From assembly GCF_001563265.1 (NCBI RefSeq), contig NZ_CP005086.1, forward strand, positions 62,001 to 126,000: DNA of 64,000 nt, read 5' to 3'. Every line of letters begins with the position of its first letter. The stretch's first letter is position 1. Position numbers and translations under genes: made by a program. Below are positions 44,126 to 52,591 of the stretch, piece by piece. The notes under the pieces were generated by a model. It did not search any database and was not told the DNA's origin. It saw only the letters and a list, made by a program, of their open reading frames with translations. The stretch comes from Sphingobium sp. TKS. Lineage in GTDB: Bacteria; Pseudomonadota; Alphaproteobacteria; Sphingomonadales; Sphingomonadaceae.

Positions 44126-44925
44126 ATGGGGCAGTTGTCCGGACGGCGGGCGTTAATCCAGGCGCCGCCGACGGCATCGGACGCGCCATTGCAGAATTAT
44201 TTGCGCAAGAAGGCGCGAAGGTTCTGGCTGTCGATTTGTCGGAATACAAACTCATGGCTGCGTTTGGAGCGTCCAGCGCCATCAGGGCGCTCAGGCAGGA
44301 CGTCACCGCCGGTGATGCCGCCGATACGCTTGTGGGCACTATCCAGAGCGAATTGGACGGGCTCGATATCCTGGTCAACAATGCCGGAGTTCCTGGGGAT
44401 CTGGGGCCCATCGAGGAAACCAGCGATGCAAGCTGGGCGAGAGTCTTTTCCGTCAATGTCGATGCGGTGTTTCGGATTAGTCGGGCATGCATTCCCCTTT
44501 TGCGGGAGAGCGCATATGGCAGGATCATCACCACGTCGTCGGTGAACGTAGATTTTGGCTTGCGGCGTTACGGCCCCTATGTGGCGTCCAAACACGCGGT
44601 ATCCGGGCTCATGAAGGGGCTGCCGATCGAGCTTGGGCGGAACGGCATTACGGTCAATTGCATCAACCCCGCCAATGTCGTGACCGGAATGACTCGAAGC
44701 GGTTTTCCGGCCCCCAATACCGCCGAAGGGCGGGCCTATCTGGATGCCGCAACTGTCCTCAATCGATCTTGCCAGCAAGAAGAGGTGGTATCTGCCGCTG
44801 TATTTCTGGCGTCGGATGGCGGTGCTTATATCACTGGGCAGGCCATAGTGGTGGACGGCGGCATGACCTGCCGGCTTCCTTCCCTTTCGGAACGGGCCAT
44901 ACGCGAGATCCAGCGCGTCACGTAA
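44126..44925 (+). pseudogene. SDR gene with a single-base deletion near the start
   Basis: The start MGQLSGRRALI (GGGAGAGG site ahead) is followed, one frame over, by GAADGIGRAIAELFAQEGAKV and a full SDR: VNNAGVPGDLGP, Ser in ITTSSVNVDFG, YVASK, VVDGGMTC. Inserting one A at about 44158 (ATC-ACA-GGC instead of ATC-CAGGC) restores an intact TGxxxGIG cofactor motif. Otherwise nothing is damaged, so this is either a very recent mutation or a sequencing error. An internal start at 44236 would lose the cofactor-binding loop. Confidence 0.8.
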
Positions 44926-45055
44926 GGCAATCCTTTGTGCATAGTGTTGTTGATCGCCGCCATCCGGCAGTTGGGTGGACATGCTGAAACGGGGTTGTGG
45001 CGATGAGGGGCGGCACGGCCCTGCCATTTCCAAAAAACTGAAGAGGCGAACGAGG

Positions 45056-45796
45056 ATGCTGAATGAGAAGATCGCCGTCGTAACTGGTGCTGCGCAAGGG
45101 CTAGGCAAAGCCATTACCAGCCAATTGGTGGAAGGGGGCGCCGAAGTGATCTGCATCGACCGCGATCTTGCCGTAAACGACACGGCCGCATCGCTGGGCC
45201 CGAAAGCACACCCAATCGTAGCGGATATCGCCAACGTCGCGCAAATCGCGTCCCTGTTCGCGACCATCGACGAGCGCTGGGGCGGCGTCGATATTTTATG
45301 CAATAACGCCGCCATTTCTGGCCAACCCAAGAAACTTCACGAATATTCGCACATCGAATTCGATATGATTGTCGATACGAACCTGCGCTCGACGTTCCTG
45401 TTCATGAAACATGCCATTCCCATGATGCTCGATCGCGGTGGCGGCTCCATCGTGAATATTTCCTCGATCGCGGGTCTGGTCGGCAATCCGTCAGCCTCAA
45501 TCTATTCGGCGACGAAATCAGGCATTATCGGCCTCACACGGACTGCTGCGCTGGAATATGGCGACGTGGGCATCCGTGTGAATGCCGTCTGTCCCGGCGG
45601 CATACTCACCCCGCTCAACGAACAGTATCTGGCGCAGGACGCATCCAATGCCCAGCAATGGATCGACAAACATGCGCTCAAGCGGTTTGCCGATGCCGAT
45701 GAGGTTGCAAGACTCGTGATCTTTCTCGCCAGCAGTTCCGGATCCTTCATAACCGGTGCGGCCATCCCAGTGGATGGGGGGTTTACCGCGCAATGA
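45056..45796 (+). CDS. SDR family oxidoreductase
   Basis: 246 residues from ATG 45056. TGAAQGLGKAI cofactor loop, ICIDRDLA (Asp, NAD type), CNNAAISGQPKKL, Ser in VNISSIAGLV, YSATK, then PVDGGFTAQ. Its stop overlaps the VOC start by ATGA. It belongs to the broad 3-oxoacyl-ACP-reductase-like/alcohol-dehydrogenase group. It may oxidise the alcohol made by the P450 four genes upstream. Confidence 0.85.
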   Translation: MLNEKIAVVTGAAQGLGKAITSQLVEGGAEVICIDRDLAVNDTAASLGPKAHPIVADIANVAQIASLFATIDERWGGVDILCNNAAISGQPKKLHEYSHIEFDMIVDTNLRSTFLFMKHAIPMMLDRGGGSIVNISSIAGLVGNPSASIYSATKSGIIGLTRTAALEYGDVGIRVNAVCPGGILTPLNEQYLAQDASNAQQWIDKHALKRFADADEVARLVIFLASSSGSFITGAAIPVDGGFTAQ

Positions 45797-46329
45797 TCCA
45801 GGCGCAGGACAAGGATCGGGAAATATTCCAACGCGCATGGATCGTCAGCGACATCCAGAAGGCCATGCGCCACTGGATCGAGGTGCGTGGTATTGGACCT
45901 TTTTTCTTCTCCCCCAGGGTTCCTTCCCAGCGGGCTCTTTTTCTGGGACGGCCAGCGTCGTTCGAGATCAGTGCCGCTATCGCCCAGGCCGGCGATATCC
46001 AGATAGAGCTCATCCAGCAACATGTGGCCACATGCCCGCTGTTCGGGGATCAGGTATGTCCACCGCAAGGCGACTTGCATCATATCGGCGTCGCGGTCTC
46101 TGACCTGGACGCTATCGTCGAACAATATGCGGCACTGGATTTACCGCCCTTCTTCGAGGACCGGTTCGGCGAAACGCGATACATGTTCATCGATACGCGC
46201 GCCCAACACGGCTACCTGACGGAATTCATCCAGAGCACGCCCGCTTTCGACCGGACCCGCGCCATGATCCGGGATGCGGCCGATCGCTGGAACGGTGACG
46301 CACCGATACGCAGCTTCGCCCAAACTTGA
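45793..46329 (+). CDS. VOC-family (glyoxalase_4-like) protein
   Basis: 178 residues. RAWIVSDIQKAMRHWIEVRG, IELIQQ, LHHIGVAVSDLDAIVEQYAA and GYLTEFIQSTP give the paired VOC modules with metal ligands His in LHHIGV, Glu in IQIELIQ and Glu in LTEFIQ. Similar proteins are annotated as methylmalonyl-CoA-epimerase-like or simply VOC. Translationally coupled to the SDR before it, so a shared pathway step is likely. Confidence 0.75.
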   Translation: MIQAQDKDREIFQRAWIVSDIQKAMRHWIEVRGIGPFFFSPRVPSQRALFLGRPASFEISAAIAQAGDIQIELIQQHVATCPLFGDQVCPPQGDLHHIGVAVSDLDAIVEQYAALDLPPFFEDRFGETRYMFIDTRAQHGYLTEFIQSTPAFDRTRAMIRDAADRWNGDAPIRSFAQT

Positions 46330-46447
46330 TCGAACAAACATGGGCAAACTGCGCGCTTTTCAGCACTTCGGTATATCGTGTCGCGCGTGGTGCCGCCGGC
46401 CGCGCGGGCACGCCACAACACTCATTTTCTGGCCGTCGGCACCTCGG

Positions 46448-46942
46448 TCAGATGGGGATCGCATCGCCCTCCACCAATTGCGTTCCCAGATAAACGGATA
46501 GATGCTCCAGACTTTCGAGCAAGCCGGCGTTGAAGTTTGCTATCAGTACGCTGGCCGCGCCAGGGTCGCCTACCGAATTGAAGTTAACCGTGCGCTCTAC
46601 CAGTGTCGCGCTTTCATCACCCGTCGCGGCAATGATACCGCGAACGTCGCGAATGGGCCATGCCGTCTCGCCGACCAGCGTATATTCGAGGATATTTTCC
46701 TCATCGTCCACCTTGGTGACCTGTTCATCTGCATATGATCCATCCGAAAATCGCAGTCTTCGGATCGTGCGTATGTCGCCGGAAGGGCTATCCAACATCT
46801 CCGTAGCTTCAACGTGCGGCAGCCATGATCCATGAGCGTCGAAATCGCGAATAGCGTCCCACACGACAGATACGGGATAAAAAACGACATGGCGCGCGTA
46901 GGTTTGCTGCGGGATGATCTCGCAGGTCTCGTCTTTGTCCAT
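46448..46942 (-). CDS. SRPBCC (START-like) family protein
   Basis: 164 residues, GGAG ahead of ATG 46942. VVFYPVSVVWDAIRDFDAHG-SWLPHV at the N-terminus, RRLRFSDGS, and the long C-terminal helix ANFNAGLLESLEHLSVYLG are typical of the polyketide-cyclase/dehydrase branch of SRPBCC proteins, which bind hydrophobic ligands in a deep pocket. It converges on the SDR-VOC pair and diverges from the TauD-type dioxygenase across 261 bp containing the best operator-like site. Confidence 0.75.
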   Translation of the reverse strand: MDKDETCEIIPQQTYARHVVFYPVSVVWDAIRDFDAHGSWLPHVEATEMLDSPSGDIRTIRRLRFSDGSYADEQVTKVDDEENILEYTLVGETAWPIRDVRGIIAATGDESATLVERTVNFNSVGDPGAASVLIANFNAGLLESLEHLSVYLGTQLVEGDAIPI

Positions 46943-47134
46943 ATTTCATCTCCATTGTTATACGTAAATCTGTCGTGTCATAAAATTTGCGGAAGTTGCC
47001 TTGGCTTTATGGCGCTAAGAAGCGGCAGCCCATTGCCCGCCGCAGCAACCGGATTCGACGCTCGGCCTGGCCGGGGCCTGATTCTGCTTAGCAACCCACG
47101 TGTCGCATTGACAGCATTTTAGAACGGTGATAGC

Positions 47135-47151
47135 TGATCACTAAGTCAGTA
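47135..47151 (+). promoter_or_regulatory. Operator-like 17-bp motif, site c (upstream of TauD-type gene)
   Basis: TGATCACTAAGTCAGTA, the copy against which the others are compared. It is 53 bp before the dioxygenase start and within the divergent region shared with the SRPBCC gene. Inverted half-sites TGAy-N6-rTCA can be drawn (minus strand: TGACTTAGTGATCA). Confidence 0.5.
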
Positions 47152-47203
47152 AGCTCGGCAAGCTTCTACGGTCAAAACCATAGCCAGAAAAAAGGTGAGT
47201 TTG

Positions 47204-48046
47204 ATGTCTTTCTCTTATACGGAATTGCCGGTGGGCGGCGTCGAGGTAAGTGTAGATCTGCGCGAGTCGACCTATGATGATGAGGTTGTCGAGCTGTTCC
47301 AGAAGCACGGATTTCTGCTTTTCCGGGATCAGAATCTGACGTTGGAGCAGCAACGCCGTATCATTGGAAAGCTGGGACCTATATTGGACGACTGGACGAC
47401 CGTCGGCTATGTCTCGAATACGCGCGTTGACGGCATGCTGGGCGACATCGATGTGTCGTTCCATTCCGATTTCATCTATACAGAATCGCCGCTGCTCGGC
47501 ATCTCGCTTCATGCCATAGACGTTCAGTATGAAGCTACCTGGACGAAATTTGCGAACGGTCTGGCGGCATTGAAGGCCCTTCCGGACGATTTGCGCCGCC
47601 GGATTGCCGAACTGGAAAGCGTCAACCTTTACGGCTATTCGTCGGAAGCGATCAACGGTCGCCAGCGACTGGAGGGATATCCCGAAGATGCCCCTGTTGC
47701 CAATCACCCCGTCATCGCGACCGATCCCATCACCAATTTGCCCGTTTTGTATGTCACGCAGCAGAACACGGCTGCCCTGAAGGGTGTTGAGGAAAGCGAG
47801 AGCGAAGAGCTTCTGGCTGAGCTTTATGGCTACCTCTATGCCCCATCCAATATCTACCAGCATCGCTGGCGCAACGGCGACATGGTGGTATGGTCCAATC
47901 ATGCATTCCAGCATGCGCGTGGCGGCCTGACGCCGGGCGTCACCCGCACACTGCAGCGCGTGACGATAACTGAGTGCCAGGACAGCAATATGTATCGCCC
48001 GCCCGTGCCGGCCGATCGCCTTCCTCCCCAATTGCGAACGGCCTGA
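47204..48046 (+). CDS. TauD/TfdA-family Fe(II)/2-oxoglutarate dioxygenase
   Basis: 280 residues; ATG 47204 is chosen because AAAAAGG precedes it at the right distance, while the GTG at 47195 is inside that site. Iron ligands: HSD in VSFHSDFIYTES (~91-93) and His in WSNHAFQHARGG (~230); the 2-oxoglutarate Arg is in GVTRTLQRVTI (~245). It hydroxylates a substrate using 2-oxoglutarate and O2, often to split off an ether or sulfonate side chain. Followed by TonB receptor 2 after 134 bp. Confidence 0.85.
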   Translation: MSFSYTELPVGGVEVSVDLRESTYDDEVVELFQKHGFLLFRDQNLTLEQQRRIIGKLGPILDDWTTVGYVSNTRVDGMLGDIDVSFHSDFIYTESPLLGISLHAIDVQYEATWTKFANGLAALKALPDDLRRRIAELESVNLYGYSSEAINGRQRLEGYPEDAPVANHPVIATDPITNLPVLYVTQQNTAALKGVEESESEELLAELYGYLYAPSNIYQHRWRNGDMVVWSNHAFQHARGGLTPGVTRTLQRVTITECQDSNMYRPPVPADRLPPQLRTA

Positions 48047-48180
48047 CTAACATAGGCCCTGCCTGCGCTTCGCATCAAGATTAGTCGGGGGTGATCATTC
48101 GGATGCTGTTGCATCGGGAGATCGCCCCCGTCGTCTAATGACTAAATATAATAGAGATAAATGTTGGGGGGAGTTTTGAC

Positions 48181-50544
48181 ATGGCGCGTGCGCTTCAGGT
48201 TTCGACTATCATGTTTGCGGCCGTTTCGTGCTTACCGTCGGTATCGATCGAACAAGCCTCAGCACAGACCGGCACGGAAGAGCGCGCAGACAATATGCTG
48301 GGCGACATCGTGGTCACCGCGCGCAAACGGGCGGAAAATGCGCAGGACATTCCCATCTCCCTGACCGTGGCCAGTGGCGAAGATCTCGTCGCAAAATCGA
48401 TAACGCAGTTTATCCAGTTACAGCAGATCACGCCCTCCCTACACATCATCCCAGCATCATTCGGCAATACATCCGTCATCCTCGCAAGCCGAGGCGTGGC
48501 GTATGTGGATATAAGACTGAACAACGATCCGGCAGTGGGCATTTATGTGGATGGCGTATATCTCCCCCGCGCCGTGGGCGTTAACGCCTCCGAACTACTG
48601 GATATAGCGCGGGTGGAAGTGCTGTCCGGCCCGCAGGGCACATTGTTCGGCAAAAACACATCAGGCGGCGCGATCAATTTCTTCACCCAAGCGCCTACGG
48701 ATCGCCTGGAGGGAAGCGTCAAAGCCCGGATCGGAGCCTATGGCGATCGCGCGGCATCGGCTGTACTTAATCTCCCCGTCACGGATACGCTATCGTCACG
48801 AAGCGTGGCTTCTTTTTTCGGACGCGACGGCTACGGCCGCAATATGTTCGACGGCTCTCGTACGGACAAGGTCAACGGTCGGATGTTCCGAACGGCGTTG
48901 AGTTGGACCCCTGGAACGACGTTCCAGGCTACGCTACGGGCGGATTACAGCAGAACGCGGTCGACGCAGGGGGCCTATAAGGGTTTCAGCTTTCTACAGG
49001 CGCCAACTGTCGCAGGTGCCGGCACCGGCGGGCCGTTCCCTACGGTCGAAGCAGCGTTGGAGCGCAACGATATTCCAAACCTTGCGGCGTGGCTGGCGCT
49101 TTCGCCTGCGACCCGTGACGCGCTGCTGCTGGATGCAGACAGGGCATTGCGCACATTTTCCGCCGGCAACGCGCGCGACGGTAATTTTGACCAGGCGGCC
49201 AGGGAAGACATGAAGGCATGGGGTTTTTCGGCTACGATCGATTATGATTTGAACGACAAGATATCGGCAAAATCGATCACGGCGCTGCGGCGGTTCGACC
49301 GCAACGGCACATCGGATCTGGACGGCACTCCATATGCCATCCTTCAATATCCCTATCTGGCGGCGCACGATCGGCAATTTTCCCAGGAACTCCAGATTTC
49401 CGGCGATTTTCTGGACGGACGCCTAAAATCGATCCTCGGCCTCTATTATTCCAAGGAGAACGGGATGGAAACGTCGTGGCAAGAGAGTCTGCGGCGGATA
49501 GGTGGCAATAATGCCATAACGTTTCAAAACGCGCGCGTGGGCAACCGCAGCAAGGGCATTTTCACGCAACACACATTCCGCGTGCTGGATACATTGTCGG
49601 TCACGGGCGGCGTTCGGCTGAGCCGGGATGACCGGTCTCTGGATTCCAGCAACTATAACAACACAAATTGCCTTTCCCTTGGACGAAGCCTCGCATCTAT
49701 CGGGGGTATTGCCAATTGCATAAGGCCGATGGACGTGTCGTTCACGCGCTGGAGCTATACCGGTAGCATCGAATATAAACCTGACAGAGACCTGCTATTC
49801 TATGCCACCACCCGCCGCAGCTATCGTTCGGGCGGATTGCAGGAGACCGCGGGCGCGACGACGGTCGCCGCAGCGGATGTAGCGTTCATTCCGTTCCGTC
49901 CCGAAGTCGTGACCGATTACGAAGTCGGCATGAAGTCGGAATGGTTTGATCGCCGCCTGCGGGTCAATGTCAGCGGCTATCACTCTATCATTGATGATTC
50001 CATCCGCAACCAGGCGCGGCCAGTGGTGGGCAGCACAAGCACGCCGATTTCCACGCAGAATGCTGCCGGCGTCAAGGTAAACGGCATTGAGTTCGAAGCG
50101 ACCGTATTGCCGGTAAAAGGATTGGAAATCTCCACAAACGGTGCATATACCGACGCGAAATTTACGCGCTACCTCACGCCGACCGGTGTCGATCTGACCA
50201 ACCTGCCTGTCTGGTTCACGCCGAAATGGCGGATAGGCGTGTCGGCGGCCTATACGCAGCCGATCACTATCGGGACAGTGTCAGCCAACATCGACTATTC
50301 ATGGGAGGACAGGCAACTTGTATCTGAACCCAGCGCTTATTCACCGAGCCATGAGCAACTGAATGCGCGGATCGCCTTGGACCTTTCAAAATCGGGGACA
50401 ACATTCGCCATTTTCGCGAAGAATATCACGAAGGAAAAATATGGGCCTGGCCCGATCGATCTATCAGGTGCTCTGGGTTTTGTCGCTTCAGGTCAGTATA
50501 ATCCGCCCCGGACCTATGGAGCCGAGATCACCAAAACTTTCTGA
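48181..50544 (+). CDS. TonB-dependent receptor (2 of 3)
   Basis: 787 residues. GGGGGAG lies ahead of ATG 48181. Signal-peptide-like N-terminus (ALQVSTIMFAAVSCLPSVS), TonB-box region GDIVVTARKRAENAQDIP, plug motif RVEVLSGPQGTLFGKNTSGG, and an aromatic barrel end (GAEITKTF). It is placed between the 2-oxoglutarate dioxygenase and an MFS transporter, giving outer- and inner-membrane transport side by side. Confidence 0.9.
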   Translation: MARALQVSTIMFAAVSCLPSVSIEQASAQTGTEERADNMLGDIVVTARKRAENAQDIPISLTVASGEDLVAKSITQFIQLQQITPSLHIIPASFGNTSVILASRGVAYVDIRLNNDPAVGIYVDGVYLPRAVGVNASELLDIARVEVLSGPQGTLFGKNTSGGAINFFTQAPTDRLEGSVKARIGAYGDRAASAVLNLPVTDTLSSRSVASFFGRDGYGRNMFDGSRTDKVNGRMFRTALSWTPGTTFQATLRADYSRTRSTQGAYKGFSFLQAPTVAGAGTGGPFPTVEAALERNDIPNLAAWLALSPATRDALLLDADRALRTFSAGNARDGNFDQAAREDMKAWGFSATIDYDLNDKISAKSITALRRFDRNGTSDLDGTPYAILQYPYLAAHDRQFSQELQISGDFLDGRLKSILGLYYSKENGMETSWQESLRRIGGNNAITFQNARVGNRSKGIFTQHTFRVLDTLSVTGGVRLSRDDRSLDSSNYNNTNCLSLGRSLASIGGIANCIRPMDVSFTRWSYTGSIEYKPDRDLLFYATTRRSYRSGGLQETAGATTVAAADVAFIPFRPEVVTDYEVGMKSEWFDRRLRVNVSGYHSIIDDSIRNQARPVVGSTSTPISTQNAAGVKVNGIEFEATVLPVKGLEISTNGAYTDAKFTRYLTPTGVDLTNLPVWFTPKWRIGVSAAYTQPITIGTVSANIDYSWEDRQLVSEPSAYSPSHEQLNARIALDLSKSGTTFAIFAKNITKEKYGPGPIDLSGALGFVASGQYNPPRTYGAEITKTF

Positions 50545-50637
50545 AAATTTATGACCGGTCCAAGATGCAATTACGCTTGTGGGAAGAAAATGTTAACCCG
50601 CTAACGCTTTCGCCCGGTGTGCAAAGGTAACTGTGCG

Positions 50638-51915
50638 ATGGCTAAGGGACGACCAATCAATCACTGGCAACCGCAGGTCGCGCTGTTCATTCTCTGCCTC
50701 GTATATACGTTCAACTATATAGATAGACAGCTTGTATCGCTGCTGGCTGAACCCATTAAGCGGGATATCGGCATGACAGACACACAGCTCGGGCTGCTGT
50801 CCGGTTTTGCGTTCGCTGCCGTCTATGCGTTGGCCGGTTTGCCATTGGCCTGGTACGCGGATCGCGCCGACAGGGTGAGGATCGTCGCCTTTTCCTGTGC
50901 CTTGTGGAGCATCAGCACCGGTCTTTGCGGTGCGGCCAACAGCTTCGTGCATATGGCGATAGCCAGAGTGGGGGTCGGCATAGGCGAAGCGGGCGGCGTG
51001 CCGCCATCCTATTCCATCATTTCGGATTATTACAAAGCGAGGCATCGCGGAATCGCGATCGGCATATACTCGTTGGGCGTCCCGTTCGGCGCGGCGGTAG
51101 GCGTTGCAGTCGGCGGGTGGTTGACCGTGCAATATGGCTGGCGCGTGACATTTTTCTCTATTGGCGGGTTCGGCGTATTTCTGTCGCTTTGCCTGTTGAT
51201 ATTCGTGGCCGAGCCCAAGCGCGGCGCTCTCGACCATGAAGCCAAGCTGAACGAAGAACCTCACGCCGCGCTGCAGACGATGCGCGCCCTCATCGGGAAC
51301 AGGACCTTTGTGTCGCTGATGATATCCTGCGCGCTCTGCAGTTTTGCATTTTCCGGTTTTGCGAGCTGGGTCCCAGCGATGCTGATGCGCTCAAAGGGCA
51401 TGCTCATGGGCGAAGTGGCATCCTATTACAGCCTTGTCGTGGGTGGATCGATCGCCTTCGGTGCGCTGTCAGGGGGATATCTGAACAGCCGGTTCAGCCG
51501 GAATCCCGTCATATCGGTCATGATCCCGGCCTTGCTCATGGTGATTGCCATCCCCTGCCTCGTCACCGGCAGCCTTCTGGATAGCTGGACGATCGGCCTG
51601 TTCTTTCTGGCGATCCCCCTGATACCGAATATGATGTTCTATACGCCCGCCATGGCGATCATCCAGAATTCCGTAGGGGCACATCAGCGGGCGCTCGCTG
51701 CCGCCGTCCCGACACTGATCACGAATTTGATAGGGACCGGCCTCGCCCCACCCTTTGTCGGCATGGTAAGCGACTGGGCAACGCCGCGTTACGGCACCAA
51801 AGGCATCGAAATCGCCATTATCAGCCTGTCTCCCTTCTTCCTGGTTGCTGGGCTGTCGATTCTGTTCGTTGTCTATTGCATCCGCCGCGACGCGGTGCAG
51901 GCCGAACCGGCATAG
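50638..51915 (+). CDS. MFS transporter (spinster-like)
   Basis: 425 residues from ATG 50638 with about twelve hydrophobic segments. Characteristic are FILCLVYTFNYIDRQLVSLL (TM1), the loop WYADRADRVRI between TM2 and TM3, RVGVGIGEAGGVPPSYSII (TM4) and YYKARHRGIAIGIYSLG. This pattern is that of the spinster/ACS-like branch frequent beside TonB receptors in sphingomonads. It probably imports the periplasmic substrate or a breakdown product across the inner membrane. Confidence 0.85.
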   Translation: MAKGRPINHWQPQVALFILCLVYTFNYIDRQLVSLLAEPIKRDIGMTDTQLGLLSGFAFAAVYALAGLPLAWYADRADRVRIVAFSCALWSISTGLCGAANSFVHMAIARVGVGIGEAGGVPPSYSIISDYYKARHRGIAIGIYSLGVPFGAAVGVAVGGWLTVQYGWRVTFFSIGGFGVFLSLCLLIFVAEPKRGALDHEAKLNEEPHAALQTMRALIGNRTFVSLMISCALCSFAFSGFASWVPAMLMRSKGMLMGEVASYYSLVVGGSIAFGALSGGYLNSRFSRNPVISVMIPALLMVIAIPCLVTGSLLDSWTIGLFFLAIPLIPNMMFYTPAMAIIQNSVGAHQRALAAAVPTLITNLIGTGLAPPFVGMVSDWATPRYGTKGIEIAIISLSPFFLVAGLSILFVVYCIRRDAVQAEPA

Positions 51916-51978
51916 GCCGTTCGCTGGATAGCCCGATGACACATATTTTTTGCGCCCCATCCTCGTGGACACCGGCTA

Positions 51979-52465
51979 TCAGGCCGGTACGGGCAAAGCC
52001 GTACGATAGACCACCGGGCGCAGGGCGAAGCTGGTCGTCAGCTGCGACACCCCTTTGATCCGGGTGAGCTTGTGGCGCAGGAAATCCTCGAACTCACCGA
52101 GCGAACCGACGAGAACGCGCAACTGATAATCGGCCTCGCCCGTCATCAAGTAGCATTCCATGACCTCCGGAAAAGCCGCAATCGCCGCTTCGAACAGTGC
52201 CAGATGGCTGTCGTCTTGCTGGTCCAGGCGGATGCGGACGAAGGCATTGACCGACAAACCAACCGCTTCCGGCTTCACCAGCGTCACATAGCCTGCGATG
52301 ATGCCGTTCTCTTCCAGCAAACGCACCCGGCGAAGGCACCCGGCGAAGGCACGGACTGGGAGAAAGCCCCACGTCTTCCGAAAGCTGTTGATTGGTGATG
52401 CGGCCGTCTCCCTGGAGCCGGTCTAGAATTTTGCGATCAATCTCATCTAGGGGATTTTGTGGCAT
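51979..52465 (-). pseudogene. Lrp/AsnC-family regulator disrupted by a 13-bp tandem duplication
   Basis: The N-terminal HTH is normal: NPLDEIDRKILDRLQGDGRI, TNQQLSEDVGLSPSPCLRRV. Then the 13-mer CACCCGGCGAAGG (plus-strand sense) is present twice at 52324-52349 and throws translation out of frame. Deleting one copy gives CLRRVRLLEENGIIAGYVTL and an otherwise perfect Lrp of ~157 residues, with the RAM domain HLALFEAAIAAFPEVMECYL and TGEADYQLRVLV. It is divergent from the 2-oxoacid dehydrogenase operon across 126 bp and was probably its regulator (compare MdeR/BkdR, Lrp-type activators of such operons). Confidence 0.9.
52324..52349. repeat. 13-bp tandem duplication inside the Lrp gene
   Basis: CACCCGGCGAAGG occurs at 52324-52336 and again at 52337-52349, followed by CACGG. 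A 13-bp unit necessarily shifts the reading frame. This is the signature of replication slippage or of a reversible phase-variable expansion with only two units. Confidence 0.9.
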
Positions 52466-52591
52466 TATATTCTTACATTCCTGGATTATCATCAAACATA
52501 TGCCAAGATACTAAGTTATAGAAGCAATATTCGCAAGGATTTGCACAACTTACGGCGCTATAAAATGTGACCTGCTTATTGGAGGCACGTT

